A stretch of DNA of 64,000 bases from Lentilactobacillus parabuchneri DSM 5707 = NBRC 107865 (lineage in GTDB: Bacteria > Bacillota > Bacilli > Lactobacillales > Lactobacillaceae): the NCBI RefSeq assembly GCF_001435315.1, contig NZ_AZGK01000003.1, positions 1 through 64,000 of the forward strand, given 5' to 3'. The notes under the pieces are model-generated. The model saw only the letters and a program-made list of their open reading frames with translations, was not told where the DNA came from and made no database searches. Shown piece after piece: positions 25,027 to 33,552 of this stretch. Made by a program: the position numbers and the translations under genes. Within the stretch, counting starts at the first letter, position 1, and each line of letters starts with the position of its first letter.

Positions 25027-26181
25027 ATGAAAAACATGATTAAGCTCGTTGGTGTGTTGGCAGCCTTTGTTGGGCTCCTGTTTATTGCTAGTCCTCAACC
25101 AGCACAAGCCGCACACAACGGTTATCGGATTAAGGTTCTCAATACTTACTCAAATGATTTGCCACAGAATGCCTACCATACGAACTTGAAGTCCAAAGCT
25201 TCTATTTGGACAGCAAAACGTTATCCAAGTGACAAGCAAAAAGACTTTCAAAAGCGGCTTTATAGAGTTTCCAAGTTAAAAGGCGTGACGTTGTTTATCC
25301 AGAAAAAGGCCAGAGTGTATCATAAGCTCAAGAGCGCTATTTACTACTACGTGGCCGATCGGAATAATGGCTATCAGGGATGGGTTCGCTCCAGCGCATT
25401 AATCAAGGGATTCAGCCCTTACGGCTATCAAATTATCAAAGAGAAGTGGGGGAATCAGTCAGCAACATTTCATGCTAAGAACCCCAAACAAAATATTTAC
25501 ATCTGGAATTGGCGACATACCAAGAAACGGGCGAATGTAAAAAATTATCCTGGTGCCAACATGTATCGTTCAGAAACGGTAACCATGCTGCATAATAAGA
25601 AACAAAGTACTTACTACTACGTTAATATGCGACCAGACGGGAATTCGACAAAGGGCACTTCTGGATATGTTGCTGCTTCACAGGTCGCAGCCGGTCACAA
25701 TACCAACTACCCGGAGATTGAGTATACAAGTATCAATCAATTCACTGACAGCGCAGATTACAACAATTACATCCAACGCGGCAAGAAGCAAAAGCTGGCC
25801 AGAAAAATTGTTAAGCTGTTTCCCAACAGTTCGATTGATCTAGGGTTGTCTAAGATTGCTGCCTATAACTATGACACCTTTAACAATGACGTCGATGGTG
25901 ATCCTAATCCCATCAGTAAGAAGGGCTACACTGACATCAAGGCGTTCACAACCATTCAAAAGTGGCTGTATGCTCATGAAAAAGCATCCAACGCCACTAA
26001 ATTGGCTGGCATTAAACAGCTGCTTGATAAAGAAGGCTATACTGCAAGCAAGCGGGCCTCAATGTCTGGTTATAAACTTGGCATCCAAATTGTCAATAAT
26101 ATCAGTGGCTATCAAGAAGAAAGCGGGGATGCGACTCGTTGGAATGGATATGTGTTTATTTTGGGACGGGTTGATAATTAG
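25027..26181 (+). CDS. Secreted SH3-like protein, second of two tandem paralogues
   Basis: 384 residues, same layout as the preceding gene: signal peptide ending near AQA-AHN, SH3-like Tyr/Lys-rich stretches (SAIYYYVADRNNGYQGWVRSSAL), and a conserved C-terminal domain with KGYTDIKAFTTIQKWLYAH, IKQLLDKEGYTASK and LGIQIVNNI in common. The intergenic distance is 46 bases with its own AGAGGGGA RBS, and a terminator follows, so the two form an operon made by gene duplication. Divergence in the N-terminal half is greater than in the C-terminal half, suggesting different ligand surfaces on one scaffold. Confidence 0.75.
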   Translation: MKNMIKLVGVLAAFVGLLFIASPQPAQAAHNGYRIKVLNTYSNDLPQNAYHTNLKSKASIWTAKRYPSDKQKDFQKRLYRVSKLKGVTLFIQKKARVYHKLKSAIYYYVADRNNGYQGWVRSSALIKGFSPYGYQIIKEKWGNQSATFHAKNPKQNIYIWNWRHTKKRANVKNYPGANMYRSETVTMLHNKKQSTYYYVNMRPDGNSTKGTSGYVAASQVAAGHNTNYPEIEYTSINQFTDSADYNNYIQRGKKQKLARKIVKLFPNSSIDLGLSKIAAYNYDTFNNDVDGDPNPISKKGYTDIKAFTTIQKWLYAHEKASNATKLAGIKQLLDKEGYTASKRASMSGYKLGIQIVNNISGYQEESGDATRWNGYVFILGRVDN

Positions 26182-26195
26182 AATTTTTTGCTGAA

Positions 26196-26234
26196 AAAGT
26201 GCCAACTTAAATTCGATTTGGGTTGGCACTTTGT
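26196..26234 (+). terminator. Terminator after the tandem secreted paralogues
   Basis: AAAGTGCCAAC and GTTGGCACTTT form a perfect stem with a 17-base loop, directly after the second gene. The T tract is short. Confidence 0.75.
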
Positions 26235-26365
26235 TATTGAATGATCAATCTAAACTATTTTGTTGTGTAGACGTTAAATTGTATCAAAAATGCGCCCTCT
26301 TAAGGTGACAAGCAAATAAGGAAAGCTTGTTGTGTTAAGAGGGAGTTTTGCATGACTGGAAATAA

Positions 26366-27271
26366 TTAGTCTTTTTGGAAATAATAATCATCCAAAGTAA
26401 AAGTCTCAACAGGGGTGACATGAAGCTGATATTTAGCAACGAGTTCTGCAACCCGTCTGCCATCAATCAACGTGACTGACTTGGAGCCTTGTACTGCCTT
26501 TTCTTTGGCAGAATCAGTGAAGTGGCTGGTGGTAATGAAGATGCCATATTCGGCGTTGAAACTATCCATGACGCCTTTAAATTTGTCAATATCAGGTTCT
26601 GAAACCGGATTGTTAGCAAATTTTTTGGATTGGATCGCAACTCGGGTGGTTCTAAATTCATCTGACTCAAAATAACCAAATCCATCAATACCATGGTCTC
26701 TAGACTGGATTTTACCTAATTTATCGTCAATTCGAACACCCATTTTGGAAATCAGTAGGCGAGAAAAGCTTTCAAATTTTCCGGGAGTGAAAGCATTGAG
26801 CTGATCGATTAACTCGGATTTCCAACTGTCGTTATCAACTGCATCATCATCGGTATTATCATCAACTGGGTCCGTCACTTCTTTAGCCTTTGCCTTTTTC
26901 TTTTCCTTATTGATCGCTATCCGCTTCTTCCAGTAACGATCGATAATTTCTTGTTCCTTCTCCGTTGGAAAATTGATCGGTTCTCTTAATCGTCCTTGTT
27001 CGGTGAGGATGATATCTTTCATACGTTGGGGTTGTTCTACATAGCCAGTCGCATACAAATTGTTAATACCAAAGTTAAAGTCGAATAAAAAAGGATTGTA
27101 TTTTCCGCCATTTTTAGAAGTTACACTATTGAAAACCTCTTCATATGTAAATCCACTATTCTTATCGTTAGCAATTGAATTTCTCAAGGCGTCCCGGGAA
27201 GCAGATCCTCCAAGATTCTTAAGTGCCCGTAGGATTGCGCGTTCAGCTGATCGTCGTTTGTATTTAACCAT
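26366..27271 (-). CDS. mrr: Mrr-type restriction endonuclease
   Basis: 301 residues. Residues 1-100 resemble the Mrr N-terminal winged-helix domain; a charged Lys/Asp-rich linker spans about 120-148; residues 150-290 are the Mrr catalytic domain of the PD-(D/E)xK fold, with FESFSRLLISKMG, Asp195 in RDHGIDGFG and the Q-x-K variant of the catalytic motif in VAIQSKKF (Gln214, Lys216). Such Type IV enzymes cut methylated foreign DNA. It is a lone gene with RBS TTAGGAG, no methyltransferase partner nearby, as expected for Type IV. It sits inside a run of secreted-protein genes. Confidence 0.87.
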   Translation of the reverse strand: MVKYKRRSAERAILRALKNLGGSASRDALRNSIANDKNSGFTYEEVFNSVTSKNGGKYNPFLFDFNFGINNLYATGYVEQPQRMKDIILTEQGRLREPINFPTEKEQEIIDRYWKKRIAINKEKKKAKAKEVTDPVDDNTDDDAVDNDSWKSELIDQLNAFTPGKFESFSRLLISKMGVRIDDKLGKIQSRDHGIDGFGYFESDEFRTTRVAIQSKKFANNPVSEPDIDKFKGVMDSFNAEYGIFITTSHFTDSAKEKAVQGSKSVTLIDGRRVAELVAKYQLHVTPVETFTLDDYYFQKD

Positions 27272-27453
27272 TTATTTTCTCCTAATTTAAAATATTATCC
27301 CATAATTTTACCATTTGAAATAATGGATTTAAAGCAATTTCTTACAGTATATTCCTTTTAATGCCTAGAAACTGGTTAAAAGAGTTCATTATTAGAAGTA
27401 TAATGTATGCGACTGGAAGGTCGGAAAGATTCAATTATCGGGAGGAATACGTA

Positions 27454-27834
27454 TTGAAATTTCGAAATAAACTGATGCTTGTTTTAGTATCAACTTTGGC
27501 TTTTTCCTCAGCAATAGCAGACGTTGGTTCGATGATTCAGCCTGTTGAAGCTTCGCGGCTCGTTACGATGCCCAAACGGTTTCGGCATCACTGGCGTTAT
27601 CGCTATTCAGCCAAGAGAATGTTCTATTTAAGTGTTCACAAGCATTATTGTTATTTTAATGATATGAATGGGCGTGGAAAATGGATTAAGTACAAGTATG
27701 TCAATGATGGCCATCATAACTATGGGACGATTTCTGTTAATGGAACCTACGAACCGATTGGGTTGCATTTCAAAAGTAGTCAGCGATTGGTCGTTGGTTA
27801 TGATATTTCCAACTTGCATTTTTACCACAAATAG
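27454..27834 (+). CDS. Small secreted basic protein
   Basis: 126 residues. The TTG start follows GGGAGGA by seven bases and begins a good signal peptide (LMLVLVSTLAFSSAIADVGS, cleavage near VEA-SR); the longer frame starting 93 bases upstream has no such support. The mature part is about 90 residues, rich in His, Tyr, Arg and Lys, with a beta-strand pattern (GRGKWIKYKYVNDGHHNYGTI). No anchor. It resembles other short secreted lactobacillar proteins of unknown function. Confidence 0.65.
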   Translation: MKFRNKLMLVLVSTLAFSSAIADVGSMIQPVEASRLVTMPKRFRHHWRYRYSAKRMFYLSVHKHYCYFNDMNGRGKWIKYKYVNDGHHNYGTISVNGTYEPIGLHFKSSQRLVVGYDISNLHFYHK

Positions 27835-27837
27835 ACG

Positions 27838-27889
27838 ACACAAAGAATGCTCATCTGGCCAAATTTGACCAAATGAGCATTCTTTGTGT
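27838..27889. terminator. Long inverted repeat between convergent genes
   Basis: ACACAAAGAATGCTCAT and its exact complement ATGAGCATTCTTTGTGT flank an 18-base centre that itself pairs (TGGCCAAATTTGACCA, one mismatch). T tracts are weak, but the position between two convergent genes supports a bidirectional terminator. Confidence 0.75.
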
Positions 27890-27905
27890 TGCATTATCAT
27901 ATTTC

Positions 27906-28952
27906 TTACTTAACAATTTCCTTCGCCAACGCATACCCCAGCTTCTGAGCTGTCTGGGCAGTCGGGTGAATTTCGTGATCCTTTAAAGTGACGTCCTTGT
28001 TGGTATCAGTGATCACGTTTGGGGCAAATTGCTGGAAGTTGATCACTGTGGCACCCATTGACTTGTAGAGCTTTGCTTCAGCTGCTCTTAGGTCATGGAA
28101 GGTGTATCCGTACATATCTGCCATATTATTGCGGTTCATTCCATTCGCATCGTATCTTGAAATTGGCAGGATACCGTAAATTTTGGCAGATGGATTCAAC
28201 TTTTTGATTAGCTTGATGTTGTATCGTAAGTGGCGCATGACATTTTGCAAACTACCGGAGCCTGAATAGTTGGTGTAGTCATTGGTGCCGATGTGGACAA
28301 AAATGATATTCATTTTCTTGATGTCACTTTTGTGAGCCCTGATCGCTGCCGATAAATCTTGGGGCACTAATGTGGTTCCGAGATAGGCATACCGATGACC
28401 AACAATTCGACCGCTTGGGCAGGCGAAATTTTCCACTTTCGTGTTGGTCCCTAAGTACTTGGCTGTCCAATCCGGATAGGAACTATTCAAATAGAAGTGA
28501 TAGCCGTCCCAGCCGGCAGGAATGGAGTCGCCAAACACGCCGATCTTCTTGCCGCTGTATTGATTACCAGCTTGAGCGAGCTTAACGTTATATGACTTAG
28601 ACGTGATATTCGTTACTTGGGAATTTAAAACCCAGAATTTATACTTTTGGTTGGCACTGGTCAGGCGATAAACAACCTTGGTCTTACCACCATAAATCAA
28701 CTTGGCAGCCTGGCTTCTGTACCAAGCGGTCTTCATAAACTGTTTAGCAGAAACCGACTTTCCAAGATGAACATCCGTATACAATTTTGCGTTCTTCTTG
28801 AGCGCAAAGGCATGGGGATGTGTCTGAGTGATATATTCGACCTGCACACTTGCTTTGTCTGCGGTAGGGTGGCTATAAATCCCAAATGAAACTGACGCCA
28901 CAACGAAGGCTGCAAAAAACAGCTTGATGTGTTTATTGAAAAAATTAATCAT
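27906..28952 (-). CDS. Secreted SGNH/GDSL hydrolase
   Basis: 348 residues. N-terminal signal/anchor helix (HIKLFFAAFVVASVSFGIYS), then about 90 residues of SH3-like sequence (ALKKNAKLYTDVHLGK...VVYRLTSANQKYKFWVLNSQV), then the SGNH hydrolase domain: block I VFGDSIPAGW with catalytic Ser143, block III IGTNDY (Asn224), and block V KDHEIHP with Asp325 and His329. Such extracellular esterases can deacylate polysaccharides or peptidoglycan-linked groups. RBS GAGGAG-type. No terminator-independent partner; convergent with the small secreted gene. Confidence 0.85.
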   Translation of the reverse strand: MINFFNKHIKLFFAAFVVASVSFGIYSHPTADKASVQVEYITQTHPHAFALKKNAKLYTDVHLGKSVSAKQFMKTAWYRSQAAKLIYGGKTKVVYRLTSANQKYKFWVLNSQVTNITSKSYNVKLAQAGNQYSGKKIGVFGDSIPAGWDGYHFYLNSSYPDWTAKYLGTNTKVENFACPSGRIVGHRYAYLGTTLVPQDLSAAIRAHKSDIKKMNIIFVHIGTNDYTNYSGSGSLQNVMRHLRYNIKLIKKLNPSAKIYGILPISRYDANGMNRNNMADMYGYTFHDLRAAEAKLYKSMGATVINFQQFAPNVITDTNKDVTLKDHEIHPTAQTAQKLGYALAKEIVK

Positions 28953-29219
28953 TAAATATTCTCCTCAGAAAAATGATCTTTAGAAAGGAACCGAATTATG
29001 ATGGGCACTTCCCTCGTATCCATAATAATATATCCACCGTTAACTTTCTAATTATACGACAAAAAAGTTTTGAAGTTTATAAAAAATTGCAATAAGCAAA
29101 TAAAAAAATCTGATGAGTTAACCTTAGGCTATGGCGAGCAAGGCAAGCGGCCAGCATAATTGATTTTTCCAATAGCATTTTCTCCGCTCACCACTTATCA
29201 TAGAAGAAGAGGTGATTGT

Positions 29220-29930
29220 ATGAATTTTAAACAAGTTGTATTTGATAAAGAAAAAGATATCAAATTGGACATTTACGACGCCGATAGTGACGTTGCTTTA
29301 CCGGGCATTGTAATCCTCCCGGGCGGAAGTTACAAGACATTTCAAGAACGGGACGCTGCACGCGTTGCGCTGACTTTTTTGACGAAAAGTTATCAAGCAT
29401 TTGTGGTGGAGTACCCAGTTAATGAAAAAAAGAATTATCAAGATGCCAAACAAAGTATTGATTTAGCTTTTGATTATATCACGAAGAACGCCAAAGATCT
29501 GAATGTTGATCCTGAGAAACTTGGGATCATTGGCTTTTCAGCCGGCGGACAGCTCGCCGCTGCGTACTCTAACCAATCTGGCACTAAGGCCAAATTTGCA
29601 ATCTTAGGCTACCCAGTTTTGACTCAAGCTTTGGATGAAAAAATTGGGATCCAAAGTGAGGATGTTACCAAACAAGTTACCAAGAATACACCGCCAACCT
29701 TCATCTTTGGTGCCCGTGGGGATGAGTTGGCACCATACATTGACCACATTTATCCTTACACTGAAGCATTGTACAAAAATGGCGTTAACTTTGAAGTCCA
29801 CTTGTTTGCGACCGGCGGACATGGCTTCAGCTTAGCCAACAAATTTGTTGGTGTTGTCAACCGTGACCGCACCGATAACCACTTTGCCAAGTGGTTCCCG
29901 CTGTGCCTTGAATGGTTACAGTCATTATAA
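29220..29930 (+). CDS. Alpha/beta hydrolase, acetyl-esterase type
   Basis: 236 residues from the ATG after GAAGAGGTG; the longer frame adds 20 unsupported residues. PGGSY forms the oxyanion region (about 34-38), the nucleophile is Ser107 in GFSAGG, the acid is in GARGDELAP and the His is in TGGHGFSL. The family (COG0657/1506-like, Axe/BD-FAE type) removes acetyl or other short acyl groups from sugars or small esters in the cytoplasm. No signal peptide. It is divergent from the SGNH hydrolase, with a 267-base gap in which I see only AT-rich promoter-like sequence. Confidence 0.82.
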   Translation: MNFKQVVFDKEKDIKLDIYDADSDVALPGIVILPGGSYKTFQERDAARVALTFLTKSYQAFVVEYPVNEKKNYQDAKQSIDLAFDYITKNAKDLNVDPEKLGIIGFSAGGQLAAAYSNQSGTKAKFAILGYPVLTQALDEKIGIQSEDVTKQVTKNTPPTFIFGARGDELAPYIDHIYPYTEALYKNGVNFEVHLFATGGHGFSLANKFVGVVNRDRTDNHFAKWFPLCLEWLQSL

Positions 29931-29956
29931 TAAGTTTCTCAGCTTAAGTGGATCTT

Positions 29957-30002
29957 AAAGCCGCCTCCAATCTGAAAAATCGGATTGGGGGCGGCTTTTT
30001 TT
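29957..30002 (+). terminator. Terminator of the alpha/beta hydrolase gene
   Basis: AAAGCCGCC-TCCAATC and GGATTGGGGGCGGCTTT form a strong stem followed by T7. Confidence 0.92.
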
Positions 30003-30088
30003 GCTGCTAGAGAACGTTAACCATTACCAAGGCTTGATCGAATAATTCAGTAACGCTCTAATTTATGAGCACCTTATAAACCCCATAA

Positions 30089-30160
30089 AATAGCACTTAT
30101 CCTTGAAAGCCAACCAGAGTTGTTTAGAACTCTAAGTGGTGTAGATGGATAAGTGCTATT
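30089..30160 (-). terminator. Large hairpin at the end of the amidohydrolase gene
   Basis: AATAGCACTTATCC and GGATAAGTGCTATT are a perfect 14-base inverted repeat 44 bases apart, with an inner hairpin AGAGTT...AACTCT. On the minus strand it is followed by TTTTATGG. It probably terminates the amidohydrolase transcript, though the size is unusual. Confidence 0.6.
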
Positions 30161-30168
30161 TGTTTATT

Positions 30169-31737
30169 TTAATAAACCCGTTTGCCGGCCATCCAAGTTT
30201 GCACAACCCGGACGTCCTTGATGTCATCGTGTGGCACTAAAAAAATGTCACGGTCCAAGATGACAAAGTCACCGGCACAGCCAGGTGTTAACTGACCATT
30301 TGAAGAAAAGCCGCCAATTTTAGCGGGCCAGTTCGTGTACGCCAAAACAGCCTCCGGGACGGTTATTGCCTCGTTGGCGTTCACCACGTCACCGTTTGAT
30401 GCTTTGCGTGTGACTGCCGCGTAAATATTAACAAATGGACTGTCCGGCTCGGCCCATGGTGTACATGGCGCATCTGAACTCAAAGCAAACGCCGCTTTGG
30501 ACTTAATCATAGATTTGACCCGGTAGGCTTCCTTGAACTGCTCTGGCGATAAGAAATGACGGTACGACTCATCTTCAGCAAAAAAGAAAATCGGTTGCGT
30601 GACCAAGGCGTAATTCATTCTGGCGTGATTGAGTTGGTTGAGCATTGCGTCTGACAAGATTGAAGCGTGTTCGATGCGAATCGACGGCCAATCCGTTAGC
30701 CAAGGGGTCATCTGATCGGTGACGTCTAAAATGAGTTGAATCGCAGCATCACCCATGGCGTGAACGGCGACTTGGAGGTGGTTGCTTTGAGCAAATTCAA
30801 CAGCTTGTTTGAGCTTATCGGCGTCCGTCAGGCAGACACCCTGAATACCACTTGGATAAGGCACACTGTTATAAGCAGTTTCCCCTGAGATGCTGCCATC
30901 CATGAAGACTTTGATGCCGGCGATTCGAAGCTGTGGGTCATCTGTCGGCGTTAAACGCCCCTGACCAGCAACTTCATCATAGACATAGTAAATGGAGGCT
31001 TTAGGCTTGAATTCGTCTTTTACAGCATCCTGGTACAACTCTAGTGAGTCATATGGTTGGGTTCGACCCATCATTTCTCCGATGGCGACAATGCCGTTTT
31101 CTAAATAATGGGCCGAACTATTTGTCATGTTATCAACGTCTGCCCGGTAACTCTGAGCTGATTTGGCCTGGATCAACAGTTGGGTTGCAGCGACTTCTTT
31201 CATGTAACCGTTGGGGTGGCCATCCGGGAAGTGACCAATAAAGCCACCAACCGGATCTGGAGTGCTTGCGGTAATCCCTGCGAGTGCCAAAGCTCTTGAG
31301 TTGCCAATTGACGAGTGACAATCCGAGCGATAGACAAATATTGGTTGGGTCGTCGAGACGGCATCAAGGTCATCAACCGTTGGTGTTCGGTGCTCGGCTA
31401 ACTTGGTTTCGTCAAATCCCCAGCCTTCAATCCAAGTTGCAGGGCCTTTGCCGAAAGCGGGGGATTGTTTGAGGGCGGCTTTCATCTCTTCGATACTATT
31501 GACGTTTGGCGGCGTGCAGGCGACGCCATGAAGCGCATCGGCAATGTATTTGGGATGCGTGTGGACATCGATTAATCCGGGCAGGACGGTCTTTCCCTCT
31601 AAGTTAATGGCGTCAGGATCATTGACTTCACTTGATTCGCCTGTCCAAGTGACCTGACCAGCTTCAATTTTCATCGCGGAAACAAATGAGGTGGGGTCTG
31701 TTCCGACAAATATTTTTCCATTTATGAAAGTGGGCAT
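30169..31737 (-). CDS. Amidohydrolase, YtcJ-like
   Basis: 522 residues of the metal-dependent amidohydrolase superfamily (COG1574). The N-terminal strand domain is followed by the metal motif LPGLIDVHTH (residues about 52-61), VAVHAMGDAAIQ and RIEHASIL provide further His ligands, and FALSSDAPCTPW holds the conserved catalytic Asp; the C-terminal end GDFVILDRD returns to the beta sandwich. Family members hydrolyse amides or imides of small molecules; the substrate is unknown. A single gene with its own end hairpin. Confidence 0.85.
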   Translation of the reverse strand: MPTFINGKIFVGTDPTSFVSAMKIEAGQVTWTGESSEVNDPDAINLEGKTVLPGLIDVHTHPKYIADALHGVACTPPNVNSIEEMKAALKQSPAFGKGPATWIEGWGFDETKLAEHRTPTVDDLDAVSTTQPIFVYRSDCHSSIGNSRALALAGITASTPDPVGGFIGHFPDGHPNGYMKEVAATQLLIQAKSAQSYRADVDNMTNSSAHYLENGIVAIGEMMGRTQPYDSLELYQDAVKDEFKPKASIYYVYDEVAGQGRLTPTDDPQLRIAGIKVFMDGSISGETAYNSVPYPSGIQGVCLTDADKLKQAVEFAQSNHLQVAVHAMGDAAIQLILDVTDQMTPWLTDWPSIRIEHASILSDAMLNQLNHARMNYALVTQPIFFFAEDESYRHFLSPEQFKEAYRVKSMIKSKAAFALSSDAPCTPWAEPDSPFVNIYAAVTRKASNGDVVNANEAITVPEAVLAYTNWPAKIGGFSSNGQLTPGCAGDFVILDRDIFLVPHDDIKDVRVVQTWMAGKRVY

Positions 31738-31874
31738 CTGAATTCTCCTCGTTGGATGTATTTACCTCTATTATTCATGAAAAATGGGAGCGATTGCAAG
31801 CCCTATCTCTCTGGAAATTCACTTCGAGAAAAGTTATCATTGAAACATTGAGAATTTTCGAGAGGAGCCATCCC

Positions 31875-33059
31875 ATGGAATCTTTGGAGTCACATACGCT
31901 GAATGCATTTTCAAAAAACATCGAGTTAACGACTCATCAACAGCAGGTCTTAAAACAAATCGATGCCTTTGCCAGGCTGCACTTAAAAGAAGCTGGCCAT
32001 GCCGTCTTTGTTTTGATGGGAGATGCCGGCACCGGCAAGAGCTTGATTTTGAACCAACTATTCACGGAACTGGCGCAGGAAGTCGATGATGCCTACTTCT
32101 TGGTCAATCATCCGGAACTGCTGAAAGTGTATCGTGAGTTGGCAGGCCAGACACCGCATATGCTGAAGAAGTATTATCAGCGCCCAACCAGCTTCATTAA
32201 TCAAATGCATAAGCAGGACAAACAGGTGAATTTAACGGTGGTTGACGAAGCTCATTTGCTGCTCAGCAAGCCCGACCACTACAACAATTACTATGGTAAC
32301 AATCAGCTCCAGGACATTATCAATTTGAGCCGGGTGACAATTGTTGTCTTCGATCCCCATCAGGTGTTGCGGACAAAAAGTTTTTGGAACAAATCACGAT
32401 TGGAGAAATTGATTGCCGCATATCCACACGAATTGGTGCACTTAAAGCAACAATTTAGAATGCAGGCCGGCCCGAAATTAATGGATTGGCTGGATCATTT
32501 TGTTGATGGCGACGTTATTTCTCCGGTTCCAGTCGAGATTGGCGATTATGATTTTCAAATATTTCCGGATGCCCAGAAAATGTTTCAAACGATTATCAAG
32601 AAAAACGCCAAATATGGCCTATCGCGGATGACGTCAACCAGCGGATATCCGTCAACATTGGACGGCGGCAAGCATTTGGTCAATGAGGGGAATTTTCAAC
32701 AACCTTGGGATCAGTACAACTTTACCAGCACGCCGTGGGCTGAACAGCCACAAACAATTGATGAAGTCGGCAGTATTTATACGGTTCAGGGGTTTGATCT
32801 AAACTACATTGGCATTATTATTGGGCCGCCGTTTTATCTGACGGCCGACAATCGTTTGGGCGTTGACCCCAGTAAGGTAACCGATGTTGAGATTTTTAAG
32901 CATCGTGCTGATATGTCGCCAGAAGATTATGAGCAAAGTAAGGTTGAACTCTTGAGGAATTCTTTAAATGTTTTATTACGCCGAGGGATTAAGGGAATGT
33001 ATTTGCATGCCCATGACCCGAAACTTGAAAGCTACTTGGAACAAATGATGCCGAAGTGA
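31875..33059 (+). CDS. DUF2075-type P-loop ATPase
   Basis: 394 residues from the ATG seven bases after AGGAG; the longer frame has no RBS. Walker A GDAGTGKS (49-56) and Walker B TVVDEAHLL (Asp124-Glu125) are intact, followed by VVFDPHQVL and LKQQFRM, which correspond to helicase-superfamily-1 motifs III/IV, and VGSIYTVQGFDLNYIGIIIG, which resembles motif V/VI. This is the layout of the DUF2075 (Schlafen-type DNA/RNA helicase-like) family. Possible roles include nucleic acid repair or defence; no partner nuclease is visible inside the protein or next door. Confidence 0.8.
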   Translation: MESLESHTLNAFSKNIELTTHQQQVLKQIDAFARLHLKEAGHAVFVLMGDAGTGKSLILNQLFTELAQEVDDAYFLVNHPELLKVYRELAGQTPHMLKKYYQRPTSFINQMHKQDKQVNLTVVDEAHLLLSKPDHYNNYYGNNQLQDIINLSRVTIVVFDPHQVLRTKSFWNKSRLEKLIAAYPHELVHLKQQFRMQAGPKLMDWLDHFVDGDVISPVPVEIGDYDFQIFPDAQKMFQTIIKKNAKYGLSRMTSTSGYPSTLDGGKHLVNEGNFQQPWDQYNFTSTPWAEQPQTIDEVGSIYTVQGFDLNYIGIIIGPPFYLTADNRLGVDPSKVTDVEIFKHRADMSPEDYEQSKVELLRNSLNVLLRRGIKGMYLHAHDPKLESYLEQMMPK

Positions 33060-33074
33060 TGGGCGGCAAATCAA

Positions 33075-33103
33075 TTGACAGGGTCATATAGATTAGATAT
33101 AGT
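33075..33103 (+). promoter_or_regulatory. Consensus promoter of the YxeA-like gene
   Basis: TTGACA (33075-33080), 17 bases, TATAGT (33098-33103), ending 33 bases before the start codon. Confidence 0.8.
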
Positions 33104-33136
33104 TTGTTCATAAGATGCAACATGAGGAGATTATCA

Positions 33137-33493
33137 ATGAAAAAGCGAACAATTATCATTCTGGCAGTTATCGTGGCCTTAGGTGCGATTGGTGGCGGAT
33201 GGTATCACCACAATTATTCGACGATTCCATACTATGGTCGGGTAGGGAACTTGGAGCGCACCGAAAAGTCACCGAAAGGTAATCCGGATGTGCATTATTA
33301 CCTGATTAAAGCTTATAACAAAGACGGTCAAAGTAAGACACTAGAGGTTGGTGCGATGGCCGGCAAGTATTTTACGAAGGGTCACTACATTAAGATCGGC
33401 TATTCAAGAGCCAAAAATGTCGTGAACTACGAGGGAATCCCGTATTCAGAGGTTCCTAAAAATATTCAACCTAAATTAGCAGATAACCAATAA
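33137..33493 (+). CDS. YxeA family (DUF1093) secreted or membrane-anchored protein
   Basis: 118 residues starting at the ATG seven bases after GAGGAG. N-terminal hydrophobic segment (TIIILAVIVALGAIGGGWY) without a lipobox, then a small beta-rich domain with the family features PYYGRV, DVHYYLIKAYNKDGQSKTLEV and GHYIKIGYSRAKNVVNYEGI. The YxeA family is widespread in Firmicutes as small exported proteins of unknown role, possibly OB-like folds. It has its own promoter and terminator. Confidence 0.8.
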   Translation: MKKRTIIILAVIVALGAIGGGWYHHNYSTIPYYGRVGNLERTEKSPKGNPDVHYYLIKAYNKDGQSKTLEVGAMAGKYFTKGHYIKIGYSRAKNVVNYEGIPYSEVPKNIQPKLADNQ

Positions 33494-33496
33494 TCC

Positions 33497-33542
33497 AAAC
33501 GAGGCTTAAACGTGAGTAATTGTTCACGTTTAAGCCTCGTTT
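33497..33542. terminator. Bidirectional terminator between the YxeA-like and CPBP genes
   Basis: Perfect stem AAACGAGGCTTAAACGTGA with its complement TTCACGTTTAAGCCTCGTTT across a short loop; lies between convergent genes. Confidence 0.88.
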
Positions 33543-33552
33543 ATATTTGACG

